64,000 bases of DNA, from NCBI GenBank assembly GCA_963662155.1, contig OY759270.1:56557374-56621373 (forward strand), given 5' to 3'. Source of the stretch: Lamellibrachia columna. Taxonomy: Eukaryota; Annelida; Polychaeta; Sabellida; Siboglinidae. How positions within the stretch are numbered: position 1 is the stretch's first letter; each line of letters begins with the position of its first letter. The notes beneath the pieces are model-generated. The model was not told the DNA's origin and did no database searches. It saw only the letters and a list, made by a program, of their open reading frames with translations. Position numbers and translations under genes: made by a program. Positions 11,480-22,299 of this stretch are shown one piece after another.

Positions 11480-11690
11480 AATGTTTTTACATTGGGAGTC
11501 GAGTTGGCAAGAACATCCTGTGTCGCATTGACAAGACTTGCACCAGCATCAGTTGTTGTGTTGACCTTAAAGTTGTTCATCTACCAACACACATTGTCCG
11601 CCTACGTCAGATATAACACCTGTAACCTGGAACTGACCATTGGCATCAACGAGTGGACGGCCAGCTTCAAGGTGTTTGAAGAGGATTTCA
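11480..11690 (+). CDS. Cysteine-rich exon of uncharacterised repeat protein
   Basis: The acceptor is CATTGACAG and the donor is TTTCA/GTGAGT. Two readings exist. A frame open from end to end gives a Val/Leu-rich peptide (VELARTSCVALTRL). A second frame gives ILCRIDKTCTSISCCVDLKV for the first two thirds, a Cys-x5-Cys-x4-Cys-Cys pattern, and then needs a one-base shift near 11615 to continue as NTCNLELTIGINEWTASFKV and FEEDF. I favour the cysteine reading because the pattern resembles extracellular domains and because NTCNLELTIG continues it naturally. The last codon is split and completes with exon 12003 to give EEDFIKEDNVN. Either the exon is damaged or the assembly lacks a base. Confidence 0.65.
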
Positions 11691-12002
11691 GTGAGTGATT
11701 TTATAGCAAACTTAAATTAGTAGTCATTTCACTCCAGTAAATACTTGTTAATATCTCACTGATCCCTTTGGATATCATAGATGACAATAAATGATTTAAA
11801 CAAATGATCTTCTGATTGTGGAAGTGCCAACAGTATCAATAATATTTGTAAAGCAAATTTGACAGATATCTGTCAAGACTGTCCACACATTGATAAAACT
11901 GTTTAGTGATTCCTTATCCATCTGCCCTTTGGATGGAAATTTGCTTAAATCTTATTAGATATGTGTCAGCAACATACACATAAGTATTTTGTTAATTTTC
12001 AG

Positions 12003-12103
12003 TAAAAGAAGACAATGTGAATCTTCTGAAAGAAGCCAACATATTGAGTGTTGACCACACGAAGCTGTACCTCAAGATTGAGAAGACAAACAACATTCTG
12101 AAG
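12003..12103 (+). CDS. Exon of uncharacterised repeat protein (copy 2)
   Basis: This is a duplicate of exon 67-167, same length and phases, reading KEDNVNLLKEANILSVDHTK. The two-base start completes the split codon of exon 11480-11690. The donor is AAG/GTAACC. Downstream exons of this gene were not found before SFI1 begins, so the gene may continue through the transposon nest or may have been cut by it. Confidence 0.78.
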
Positions 12104-12336
12104 GTAACCAGTTTGTTTTATGCTGGAAGATCCTACTGCTACTTTGAGTGGACCTGAATCAAATAACATGTTGGCATTGATCTAACATGACAGTTGTTGT
12201 AGTCTAGTGAACTTACCGAACAAATTATACAACTAGATTCATTACAAGGATTATTTCATCCTTTCTTCACTAATAATTAATATCAGAACATTTCAACTTA
12301 ACAATAAGGGCTTTATTCTCCCAATATATTAAGTTT

Positions 12337-13196
12337 TTAACAAGATTGCCATCCCAAACAACAAGTTCCAGATGGCAAGTGGACAAGGAAGCCATTGGCT
12401 TATTGAGAGTCCAACAATTTTCTCATCTATGTGTAGCCCGCCCTTATCAAATATCTGTCAATTCTATTTTTAAACATATTCACACTACTAGCATTAACAC
12501 AATCATTTGGCAGTTTGTTCCATTCATTTATCACCCTTTGTGAGAAAGAGTACTTTCTCATGTCCAACCTACACTGCTCCTTAACTAATGCTGCTTTGTG
12601 TCCTCTGGTTCTACTGCCTTCTTTAAGTTTGAAGAACATACATGTATTCCTGTCAACATTCTCATAACCATTCACTATTTTAAACATTTCTATTTCGTCT
12701 CCTCTTAGTCTCCTGGTTTCTAGTGTTGTCAAACCACATTGTAATAAGCGACTTTAGTAACTAAGGTCTCAATTCTGGAATCATTTTAGTTGCTCTTCGT
12801 TGTGTTCTTTCTAGCTTGTCTGTGTCCTTTTTACGATTCGGCTTCCATGCTCGAATACAATATTCCAAATGTGGTCTAATTATTGATTTGTACAGGGGTA
12901 CAATTAGCTATTTTTCCTTATACGTGATAGTTCTCCTAATTAGCCCTAGAATTTGATTTCCTGTCGAAGCAGCAATCCGACATTGCTCTGAAACTTTCAC
13001 GTCAGCACTAAATGTTACTCCTAAGTCCTTTTCTTGTGTGGTTCTACCTAGTACATTATCCCCCATTTTATATTCTTCATCCATGTTTCCATGTCCTATG
13101 TGTATGCATTTACACTTCCCAAAATTGAATAACAATGGCCATTTTTTGACCATTTAACTAATTTATTTAGATCATCCTGTAAACTTTGTTTATCTG
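12337..13196 (-). mobile_element. LINE copy 2, 3' part
   Basis: This is the minus-strand C-terminal RT region: ATLETRRLRGDEIEMF-like and QRVINEWNKLPNDC segments (12732-12427) and a 13153-12908 piece with NFGKCKCIHIGHGNMDEEYK. It is the same insertion as 415-4460, duplicated with its host exon, and it is broken by the transposon nest that starts at 13197. Confidence 0.85.
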
Positions 13197-14609
13197 CACT
13201 GCTAAAAATAATTTTCTTGTTTTAATAAAAAAAAACTTAAAACAAGAATTTTTTTCTAGGGAGCCACGTAAGAAAATTATTTTCGTGATTTAAGAAATGT
13301 TACATAAGATAAAATTTTCTTGGCTTAAGAAAATAGTTTCTAAAATCAAGAAAATGCTATAGAATTCTTTTCTTATTTGTCCAAGAAAATTGTTCTTATT
13401 TAAGAAATTTTTTTTATAAAATAAGAAAAACATTTTCTTAAATCAAGAAAAAAAAGCAAGAACATTTTTCTTAAATTATTTTCTAGGGAACCACACAAGA
13501 AAATCAAGAAATGTTTTCTTAAATTTAATAAGAATATTTTTCTTGTAGTCATTTTGGATGTTTCACGTTAGTAAGAATATTTTTTGGAAAATAAGAAAAA
13601 TAAGGGGTAAACGCACTTGTTATACTTTCAGGTGCCTCTAACTACAGAGCTTAAATTTGCTAAATGTCTAGATATATTCGTACAGATGTGCATCACAAAA
13701 TTAAAGAATGATAATGAGAAGGATAATGTATGTACAGAGTGTGCAAACATAAAATTTTTAAATTTTATTTTTATTTCTGAGAGTGATTTTAGCAGTCTGT
13801 ATTTCAAATTGTTATTTTATAGGACAAGCTACAAAGTGCTACTGTATACTGTCAGGGATACTTGTAATGACTACTTAGTTCAATAGGAATGTAGTTACTA
13901 TATCTTCAGAAAAATTCAGTCTTAAATTCGATATTTTACGAATTTCAACTTTCAGAATGACAATGTTGGACAAGTCTTATGATCACCGTATTTGCACTGT
14001 GCACAATCCGTTAAATACTGCAGCTGAAATATCAGTGTTCTGTTTAATTATCTTTTCTCCCAAATTAGCGAGTGATAAAGTTATGAAACTATTATAAATT
14101 ACTGCACAACAAGTTTATTGACACAAAAACTGGAAAAGGTCGCATGCTCGAACTTAGAGCATTGCTAAATAAAAAAATCAAAGCATTACTTAATTCTTAA
14201 AATGTTAATTGATTATGACAACTGGTCACATAATTCTGTAATAAGACCTGCCTCATTGTTTCTTAAGGGGAGTTATTCAAGGGTGATTTTATTGCACTTG
14301 CTGCTCTATGACAACATTTTTCTGTGTCAATAATTTATTTTATAAAATGACAAAATGGAGCAAGTGACACAAAGTCAACAAATAACCATGTCACAAAAAA
14401 GTACTAATAATTTTTATAAATACACTTACTCAAATAGTCCAAAGAATGGTGTACAATTACTGTGCTGTAATATGCACAAGAGAGCAAACCAAAATATGTT
14501 TTGTACGATATTTAAAAAACCATAGTCACTTGCTCACTTTTGTCATTTCACGGCAATATATTGTAAAATGCAAGGTCACGGATTTAAACACCAAACGCAC
14601 ACAAACACC

Positions 14610-14765
14610 CACATTACATCCCTTGTACCTCTACAGAATGGGTGACCTTATAAGAGGGGACTACTGGCACAGTAAAGTACAAACACACACATTACAGCCA
14701 TTTTACCTCTACAGAACGGGTGACCTTATAAGAGGGGACTACTGGCACAGTAAAGTACAAACAAA
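14610..14765. repeat. 78-bp tandem duplication, two copies
   Basis: The segment with ACCTCTACAGAA and TATAAGAGGGGACTACTGGC occurs twice, 78 bases apart, inside the CACTG element. No function was recognised. Confidence 0.9.
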
Positions 14766-16795
14766 TGCAAAACTAAATTGCCGTAGTAACAATTAGTTGA
14801 AATTTTAAAAGCATTTGAATTGTGTACACTTTCAAAGACATAGTAGCAATGGCACGATTTAGATGTCCATGTCATTCTGCACACATCAAAGAAGGAACAA
14901 TACATTGCCAGTAGATACAATTAGTGAACTTCCTAGTATGTGAAAGCCAAGGATTTCATCCATAGATTTATTTTATTACACATTAGCTTTCATGAAAGTT
15001 AAAACAGTCAGAATTATGACATGTTAATGGGTATTTTCATTTCTACTCATGATCAAGTTGACAAGTTGAAAGTACTGAATATAATAACAAATGCAAACTG
15101 CCATTTTTCAAACAGCCCGGCTGCTGCACACAAAATATATTCACTGTGTTTATTGCATGGCTGGGCCACATGTCAAATTGCTATAAAAGAATATGCCATG
15201 ACAACATTCTTACCTTTTGTCTCATGGAATGAACAGGATACAAGTCAAATCATCCAGAAGTCTTCTTTATCATGTATTTCCTACTAGTTGTATAAGCAGC
15301 ACAGCTTCTACTACCACCCTGGTACTAGATTATCCAGATGTGGAAACTAACTGGTGACTCTCACATAACCCTCATTAGCAGACCCTTAATGAGACCACTG
15401 GGGCACTGAGAGTGTGGTCTCACTGCATGTGTGTCACAAGTGTTATGTCATAGGAGACTGACCTAAATCTAAATCTCATGTCAGGCATACATTTACAGAG
15501 CACACACACTGACAGTACTTTTAAAATCAAAGTGTGCTGAACAAAGATTACACTTATGCTGAATACCCGATTAATAAATTTTTATTTCATGTGTTCTTGA
15601 TTACTGTAAATTATGCTTGGATGAGATATTTTACATCGTATCCTAGCTCTAGTAGTTTATAAGCACCTGTCCATCAGAAATAATTAATGCAATAGAACCA
15701 ACATATTTTTTACTCCAAGAGTCAATAGCGAAAACTTATGTTGGAAATTTCACTCACTCTGATAATATATAAAAAATATTTGAGTGAAATGATAATCAGT
15801 AATATTACATTTAAATATTATTTGGTAGCGGACTTGTTAACAAATGCAAATGCATTTGAATGCACATTTTGGATGGCATGCAGTAGCCATGCACATTCAT
15901 ATGCAGTCGTTACATTTTCAGTGCATTTGATTGCATACCACAAACTTTTATATTAAAATTGTTCTATTCGTGCAATAGCTAAAAAATTTAATCCAGACTC
16001 AACAGAGAGCATGTATTTGAATGCAACCCCCAAACATTTTATATTTCAAATGCCCATAAATTCATTAATAAATTCATCATTAATAAAATTAACATTCACA
16101 TTGTATGAATTGTAAATACAGTTGCAAAACATGCTCTTTGTCAGACTTTGAAAAAGTGCCCTGTAGTTAGCAGAATCCTCAGCACATTTTAGAATCATTG
16201 TCTGACCTGTAAATCCACTTTAAAAGTAAGACCATGGTGTATATAGTTGTATTACATTGAATGATGCTTATATTAGAACATGTAGCTTTGCTAATATAAT
16301 TATGATGCATATATAATGCATAAACATTTGTATTTGAATGTGAATGTGATCCTGGAAAATGGCCTTTGCATTGACATGCATGTGATAACAAGCCTGTTTT
16401 ATGTTGAATTATATTCACTGGCAGTTTTAAAGCTGTGTAGGGCCTTCTTGTCACACAGTTGACAAGTCAGACATTATTCATCAGTAAATGAAAATTAATG
16501 AAGTTCGAGTCAACAAATTAACACAGAACAACATGCTAGCAATAGTGCAGCCCCTCTATGGTGAATTACTTTCACCCAATCTGTACACGTCAAACTAATA
16601 CACCTCTGCTGTTGACATAGCATTATGTGCCACATTTCATCTTATTACTTTGCCAAGATTGTTTCCTTTACCAATATGCATAACATTACAAATTTGTGGG
16701 TGGAAAGAAAATATTGATGTGCACAAATTGCAAAAAAAATTGTTTAAAGAATATTTATTTAACATTTATTTCTTCAGTAAGAATTGTTTTTTTAA

Positions 16796-17293
16796 AGGTG
16801 CTTAATCAATTCGATTGTTTTGCTAGTCTCATTTCAAATAATTTATAATAAAAAAACCAAACCTACCTAGTATCCACTGCAACATGCTAGCTCGTTTGTG
16901 AAACTTTTGTATGTAGTTTTTGTGAAATCATCAGACAAACTGCTAAATTAGTTAATGCTTGTCCAAGCATTAACTGAAGTGAAAATCAAAATGCTGAAAT
17001 ATCACGATTTTCTTCCTTGGTGAAATTGTGTAACTGTGTCATGTGATCGGCAAGAAGATGGAGGTTATGCCCATGATCAGCATTGACCCACACAGTGTTT
17101 ACCATTTTGGATATCCACTTGTTTGATCCTTACCAGATCTAGCGACTAAAGTCAATTGTTTTGATGATTTGAACAAAAATATGCATTTTTTTATTAAATC
17201 GACTATGGATGTTACATAAACTATTCACACACTACATATTTGGACACAAATGAACCGGATTTGTGACAGGCTAAATCAGTTGAGGAAGCAGTT
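16796..17293. mobile_element. TTAA MITE, copy 1 of a tandem pair
   Basis: It has inverted ends AGGTGCTTAATCAATTCGAT and, complementary to them, TTGAGGAAGCAGTT, with TTAA on each side (16792-16795 and 17294-17297). TTAA target sites are typical of piggyBac and Kolobok families. There is no coding capacity. Related copies lie at 17298, 24752, about 7895 and about 57565. Confidence 0.75.
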
Positions 17294-17297
17294 TTAA

Positions 17298-17791
17298 AGG
17301 TGCATCCTCAATTCGATTTTTTTGCTAGTCTCATTTCAAATAAATTTTACGAAAAACCAAACCTACCTAGTATCCACTGCAACATTCTAGCTCATTTGTG
17401 CAACTTTTGTATGTAGTTTTTGCGAAATAATCAGACAAACTATTAAATTACTTGATTGATTGTTGAAACATTAAGTGAAGTGAATATCGAAATGCTGAAA
17501 AATCATGATTTTCACCCTTGGTGAAACTTTGTAACTTTGTTGTGTGATCGACGAGAGGATTGAAGTCACGCCCATGATCGGCACTGACTCGCACATCGTT
17601 TACAATTTTTGATATCCACTGTTTTGATCCTTACCAGATCTAACGACTGAAGTAAATTCTTTTGATGATTTTTAAAAAAAATTTTGCATTTTTTATTAAA
17701 CTGCTCACGTTACTTAAACTAGTCACACACTACACATCTGGACATAAATGAAATGGATTCACGATGGGTTGAACCATTTGAGGAAGCAGCT
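17298..17791. mobile_element. TTAA MITE, copy 2 of a tandem pair
   Basis: Same family and orientation as 16796-17293, about 80-85% alike by eye. It shares one TTAA (17294-17297) with the first copy and has its own at 17792-17795. Confidence 0.75.
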
Positions 17792-18751
17792 TTAACTCAA
17801 GATAAACTTCTTCATCTAGAATATTTATTTCAAATGTTTTTCTTAAGTAAGACAATTTTTTCTTAATTCAAGAAAAAAATTATAGCATTAAGAATATTTA
17901 TCTAAAATCTTTCTTAAGAAAGAAATATCTTCTTCATTATAGAAAATGTCCTTATTCAATCACATATCTGGAACTTGTGAAGAAATTTTTTTTACACTTT
18001 TTCTTAATTCAAGAAACTTCTTGTTTCACGAAATATTTTCTTGTATAAGAAAATTATTTTTGGCAGTGTGTAGGGGAGGCTTGGGAGAGTTGGGCCACTT
18101 TTTACATTTTGACACATTGTGCTCTCTCTATTCATAGCAGAGTACCATTTCCTGTGATTGTGATATGTACAGACCATAATATACAATCTGTGTCAGCTGA
18201 TTCAAAATGCAGGCACACATGTAGAAAGAAGAGGTGATTGTTGAAAGGTGTCATCCCGGCCCAACTCTCCCTGGGAGTGGTGAGAGTTGGGCCATATCCA
18301 GGGAGACTTGGGCCATAGCTGAGGACAGCTGGGCCACAAAATCAGAGACTTGGGACAGTGAAGGAAAATGTGAACAATTTAATTCCAAACTTAAAATAAC
18401 CATTAATAGATATTAAGAACATGGTCCAGTAGCACTCCACTAGAAAAAGTCAACCTTGATCAGCAAAATATTCCAGTTCTAACTTTTTTAATGATGTCAC
18501 TGATTATTTGGTCATAGACCCCTATATCAAATCCTAAAATGGAATTATGCTGTGTTTTAACACATTTTAAAATGACTGTGATATTGAGGCACACTTTCAC
18601 ACTCGTCCCAATCAACAGTGTCAACCTGTGCTATGTGATGCACAATACGTGATAGGTTCGATGATGCCTAATAAAGAGACGAGTGGAAATCCCATCGTGT
18701 GAAGTCACAAGGAAATGTAAATTTTCCTGCTCGACGAGCTGTGCCACCAAG

Positions 18752-20638
18752 CTATTGAGGCTCAGGTAGCTTCCTGATGATGTCCTTCTTAGGGAATGAT
18801 GCTTCATCTTTATCATTAATCATGAATGTAGATATTGTCTGATGACGACTGAATTCTCGTCGAAGAAAAACACCTTCACACTCGTCTCCATCAATAACGT
18901 CAACCCGCGCTATATAATGGACAATGCGTGATTTGGCCAACACAAATTTTACAACTGCAAAATCACCTTCAATGACTTGGTAATCTGGCTCATCAGCATC
19001 ACTTTCACCACTTTCCATGAATGGCACATCTTCGGTATCACTTTCTGATGAAGGACTTTTTAGCTCTGTTTGACTGGTTGATTTGACTTTCGTTTTTTAG
19101 TGTGCCTAGCAGCTAGTGCGTCTGTTATGCTATTATGTACTGGAGTATCGGTTAGAATCTTTGTATCCCCTCTCTTGCGACCTCTGTTGGTAACCTTTCG
19201 TGGACCAGCTTTTGGAAGCGGAACAATATCAGCAGGCGATACATAATGGTTTCTTGGCCCTGGCTGAGCCGGAGCTGGTGTTGCAGTAGAACTCGGTTCT
19301 GGCTGTCGGGCTGGTGCTGCAGTAGAACTCGGTTCTGGCTGTTGGGCTGGTGTTACAGTAGAACTTGGTTCTGGCTGTCGGGCTGGTGTTGCAGTAGAAT
19401 CTGTTTCTTGCTGGGGAACCGGTGTTGCAGTAGAACTGGGTTCTGGTTGGGGAGCTGGTAGTTGTTCAGCAGGAATTGGATCATTTCTCTCCAACTCCTC
19501 TGGAAGATCTCAATCAGTAACTGTGGCTGGCGAAAAGTCCGTTTCATCGAACAAATCCCGGTTGTAAGGGAAAATGCCGGTACTTTGAAATGCTGACAAA
19601 ATGTTTTTTGCAGTGAGGCCATGCAACTGAGCATGGGCAACAAATTCATGTATTTCATATATCGTAATTGTTTTGCCAGTATTTGATCGCATCCAATTTT
19701 CCATAGCTTGAGCATATGTCGTCTTGAAAGGTTTGAAACAGCACACATCGAGAGGTTGAAGCCGATGACTGGTATGTGGTGGCATTGTCAGTAACACTAC
19801 ACCATTTTCTTTAGCCAAGTCAATGGCAGCCAGAGAAATGTGGGCCTCATGGTTATCTAAGATAAGAAAAACTTTATTTTCCTTGCTGCATCGCGTGTGG
19901 CAAATGAAATGGTTCAGGTAGGCCAGGAATAGGTCCTCGTTGACCCAACCACTTGAATTTGCACCCCCAATACACCCTGGGGGGCCACCTTTGGTGAAAT
20001 GCTCACGGACGTTTTTCCGTGGGAATATTAGCATAGGTGGAACGACACTACCAGCTGCATTGATGCCGTACAGCAGAGGTGATTGACCCCACTTGCTTCA
20101 CTCCTTTTCCAACTACAATGTTTTCGTGTGCTGAAACTGTCGTGCATCCCGTCTCATCAACGTTATAGATATCGTGACATTCAAACTTGTGCAGGTCCAT
20201 AATGCTTCCGAGGTTGTCATAGAATTTGCCCACGGTATACCGGTTGAAGGCACTAGCCCTAGCAAGAGATGTTGCCTCTGGTGTTCGGATTGCAAGACGG
20301 TTTCTTTCCACAATCAATGCACGACATTTGTTTCTAGTCATACCATGAAATTGTTCAGCCAAAGTTTTAATATGTGTTGCCAAGTCAGTTTCCTTCTCTG
20401 GAGAAAAAATAATGTTTTTCAGTCGACAGTTTCCATAGCCAAACACCTTATTTCGTTCACCATTTTGTCCATTTTCTCCATCATGCTTGTTGATGTATCT
20501 CTTGAGAGTCATTCTTGCTATATCAAAGTCCTTAGCAGCTGCACGGATGCTACATCCTCCCCTGACTTGTTCCATTGCTCTCTGTAGAACATCTTCTGGT
20601 GCACCTCGATTTGATCTTCTTTGGTATTTTCGTGGCAT
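18752..20638 (-). pseudogene. Pogo/Tigger-like transposase, broken
   Basis: It begins MPRKYQRRSNRGAPEDVLQR with a psq-type helix-turn-helix (SIRAAAKDFDIARMTLKRYI) and then part of a CENP-B-type DNA-binding domain. The DDE_1 catalytic region follows: YNVDETG holds the first Asp, LILDNHEAH the second and HRLQPLD the third. The C-terminal part has a Pro/Thr/Gln repeat segment (19494-19200) and a conserved tail (DFAVVKF, FPKKDIIRKLPEP). Damage: about 30 residues appear missing after GMTRNKCRALIVE, a deletion with frame change lies near 20050, a TGA interrupts the frame at about 19511 and a frameshift lies near 19060. It would cut and paste elements with the GGGGAGGCTTGGG ends if intact; as seen it cannot. 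Confidence 0.88.
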
Positions 20639-20898
20639 CTGGAAAAATTATGACATCACTAAGACAAACTTAAATTAATATTTCGAAAGATGCAGTCTGC
20701 AGTTACCAACCAGACCTACAGTAATTCTGCTGCCCACTAACAACTAATGATATAAAATATTTAATTTATAAATAAATTAATTAAATTTAATTAATACATT
20801 TATAAATATATTAATATATTTATATTAATATTTACATATAAAATTCATAAGTTTAGCATCATGGACTATGTCGGCTGGTGCAATCGGCCTCGGTGACA

Positions 20899-20991
20899 TC
20901 AGATATAGGCCCACCTTGTGCTGTGATAGTATTCCTCGCCCCCTGCGGCGGCTCGGAACACTATCACAGCACAAGGTAGCCCTATATCTGA
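20899..20991. repeat. Long hairpin (inverted repeat)
   Basis: Arms of about 36 bases, TCAGATATAGG...ACCTTGTGCTGTGATAGT and the complement ACTATCACAGCACAAGGT...CCTATATCTGA, enclose a GC-rich loop of about 20 bases. It lies upstream of the transposase start inside the pogo-like element. The pairing is near perfect. Confidence 0.9.
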
Positions 20992-21425
20992 TAGTCCCCT
21001 CTGCCTCATGCACTAAACTATACGCACTCAAAGTAATAGGCTTTAGAGAAAAGATTATTCACTAAATGTAAGTGATGGGAGAGTTGGGACACCATGCGGG
21101 GAGAGATGGATTCCGCAAACGCCTTGATGGGAGAGGACTGTCACAGCTATCTTGCAGAACACCCAAGAACAGTGTACTAAATAGTATTGAAGAGATATAA
21201 AATTGCTTAACTTAGAGTCCAATTTTTACTATTTTGTGCATTAAATGTATTTCTGTTAAAAACATGGACAGCAAGCCTAAATGTGTCAAGCCCCTTATAT
21301 CAATAAAAAGATAATGTCTTGTACTTCAAATAGATGGCAGCACCTGTCCACAACAACTTGCAACTTCCATGAAATTGGGAGTGGCCCAACTCTCCCTGTG
21401 GCCCAACTCTCCCAAGCCTCCCCTA

Positions 21426-21502
21426 ACATCAGTAACCTATCTGAATACTTTTGTATCATCTGCAAATTTCAGTACTTTGCTAGATATGTCATCTTCCAAA
21501 TC

Positions 21503-21537
<35 letters not shown>

Positions 21538-21738
21538 CATAGTATAGGGCCTAATACTGATCCCTGTGGTACCCCACTCAAAACAGATTTCTAGTTTGAA
21601 ATCTCACCATCTACTATTACGCTGTATCTTCTGTGTGTAAGCCACTCTTCTATCCAGTTGATTACATCATGGGCTTTTAGTTTAAGTAACAATCTTTGAT
21701 GTGGCACTTTATCGAAAGCTTTCTGCAAATCTATATAG
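21426..21738 (-). mobile_element. LINE copy 2, 5' remainder
   Basis: This continues the LINE interrupted at 13196. It holds the (AT)13 tract at 21506-21531 and the VPQGSVLGP and WIEEWLTHR-like RT segments on the minus strand. The element is truncated at about 21738, in the FDKVPHQRL region. Confidence 0.85.
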
Positions 21739-22299
21739 TTACCAAAAGTTCAGCTTACAAATACAGCTGTAACAAAATACACGTCATCACACGCTTAAAC
21801 CCAAACTCTGAATAATATTTAAATTCGTTCCCTGCACTAAAACCAAATCTGGATGATTTGAGTGTTAACCAATCAAATCATATTTCGAGACGGTACAAGC
21901 GTTTCTACGTTACATTTAAATCCCAAGATGCCATTGGAGGTGGGAGTCTTGAGTGAGTTTTGCACTCGGCCTTTAAAGAAATTTGTCGATCAGTGAAAGA
22001 AACCGTATGGAACCATGTTTCAACTTATCCGTTATCTGATAATCCAACAAAATAATCTTGCAAATTTTTCACTGAAATACTCACTCCTGATAAATATAAT
22101 GAACCAGGTATCTGGAGCTTCACCAACAATATAAACCATAAATTACTGATTCCATATGAGCGAAGTCATGAAAAATGGAACAGTTGTGCAAAAATTAGGA
22201 GTGAATAATTTTCTTTCCTAAAATAATTTCTTTCACATATAATGTTATAGTATGGGGTTGAAAGTGTACCAAGATAATAAGTAGAAGATAACTTACTGC
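21739..22299. other. Intergenic or intronic sequence without recognised feature
   Basis: It follows the truncated LINE. No exon, repeat or RNA gene could be supported. Confidence 0.45.

Larger units (their letters stand above)
13197..18068. mobile_element. CACTG-ended DNA transposon, non-autonomous, 4.9 kb
   Basis: The ends are inverted repeats: the left begins CACTGCTAAAAATAATTTTC and the right is its complement with one change (GAAAATTATTTTTGGCAGTG). A TG dinucleotide flanks each side (13195-13196 and 18069-18070), and joining across the element restores the LINE sequence. CACTG termini with short target duplications fit the EnSpm/CACTA group; Chapaev is an alternative. The subterminal 400 bases at each end are packed with TTTCTTAAATCAAGAAAA-like palindromic motifs. 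No transposase ORF was seen; the interior is AT-rich, with short ORFs and nested MITEs. Confidence 0.75.
18073..21423 (-). mobile_element. Pogo-like DNA transposon, 3.35 kb, with degenerate transposase
   Basis: The terminal inverted repeats are about 28 bases: the left begins GGGGAGGCTTGGGAGAGTTG and the right ends with its complement CAACTCTCCCAAGCCTCCCC. TA flanks both ends (18071-18072 and 21424-21425), as expected for the Tc1/mariner/pogo superfamily. Subterminal copies of the GAGTTGGGCCA and GACTTGGGCCA motif recur at 18250-18350 and 21380-21410 and may be transposase-binding sites. The minus-strand transposase gene is broken. Confidence 0.9.
11936..21738. repeat. Intragenic segmental duplication, copy 2 (interrupted)
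   Basis: It matches window bases 1-1600. The match stops at 13196 and resumes at 21426. The gap is exactly the two DNA transposons described below. After about 21738 the similarity to the LINE ends, so copy 2 lacks the LINE 5' half. Confidence 0.88.
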
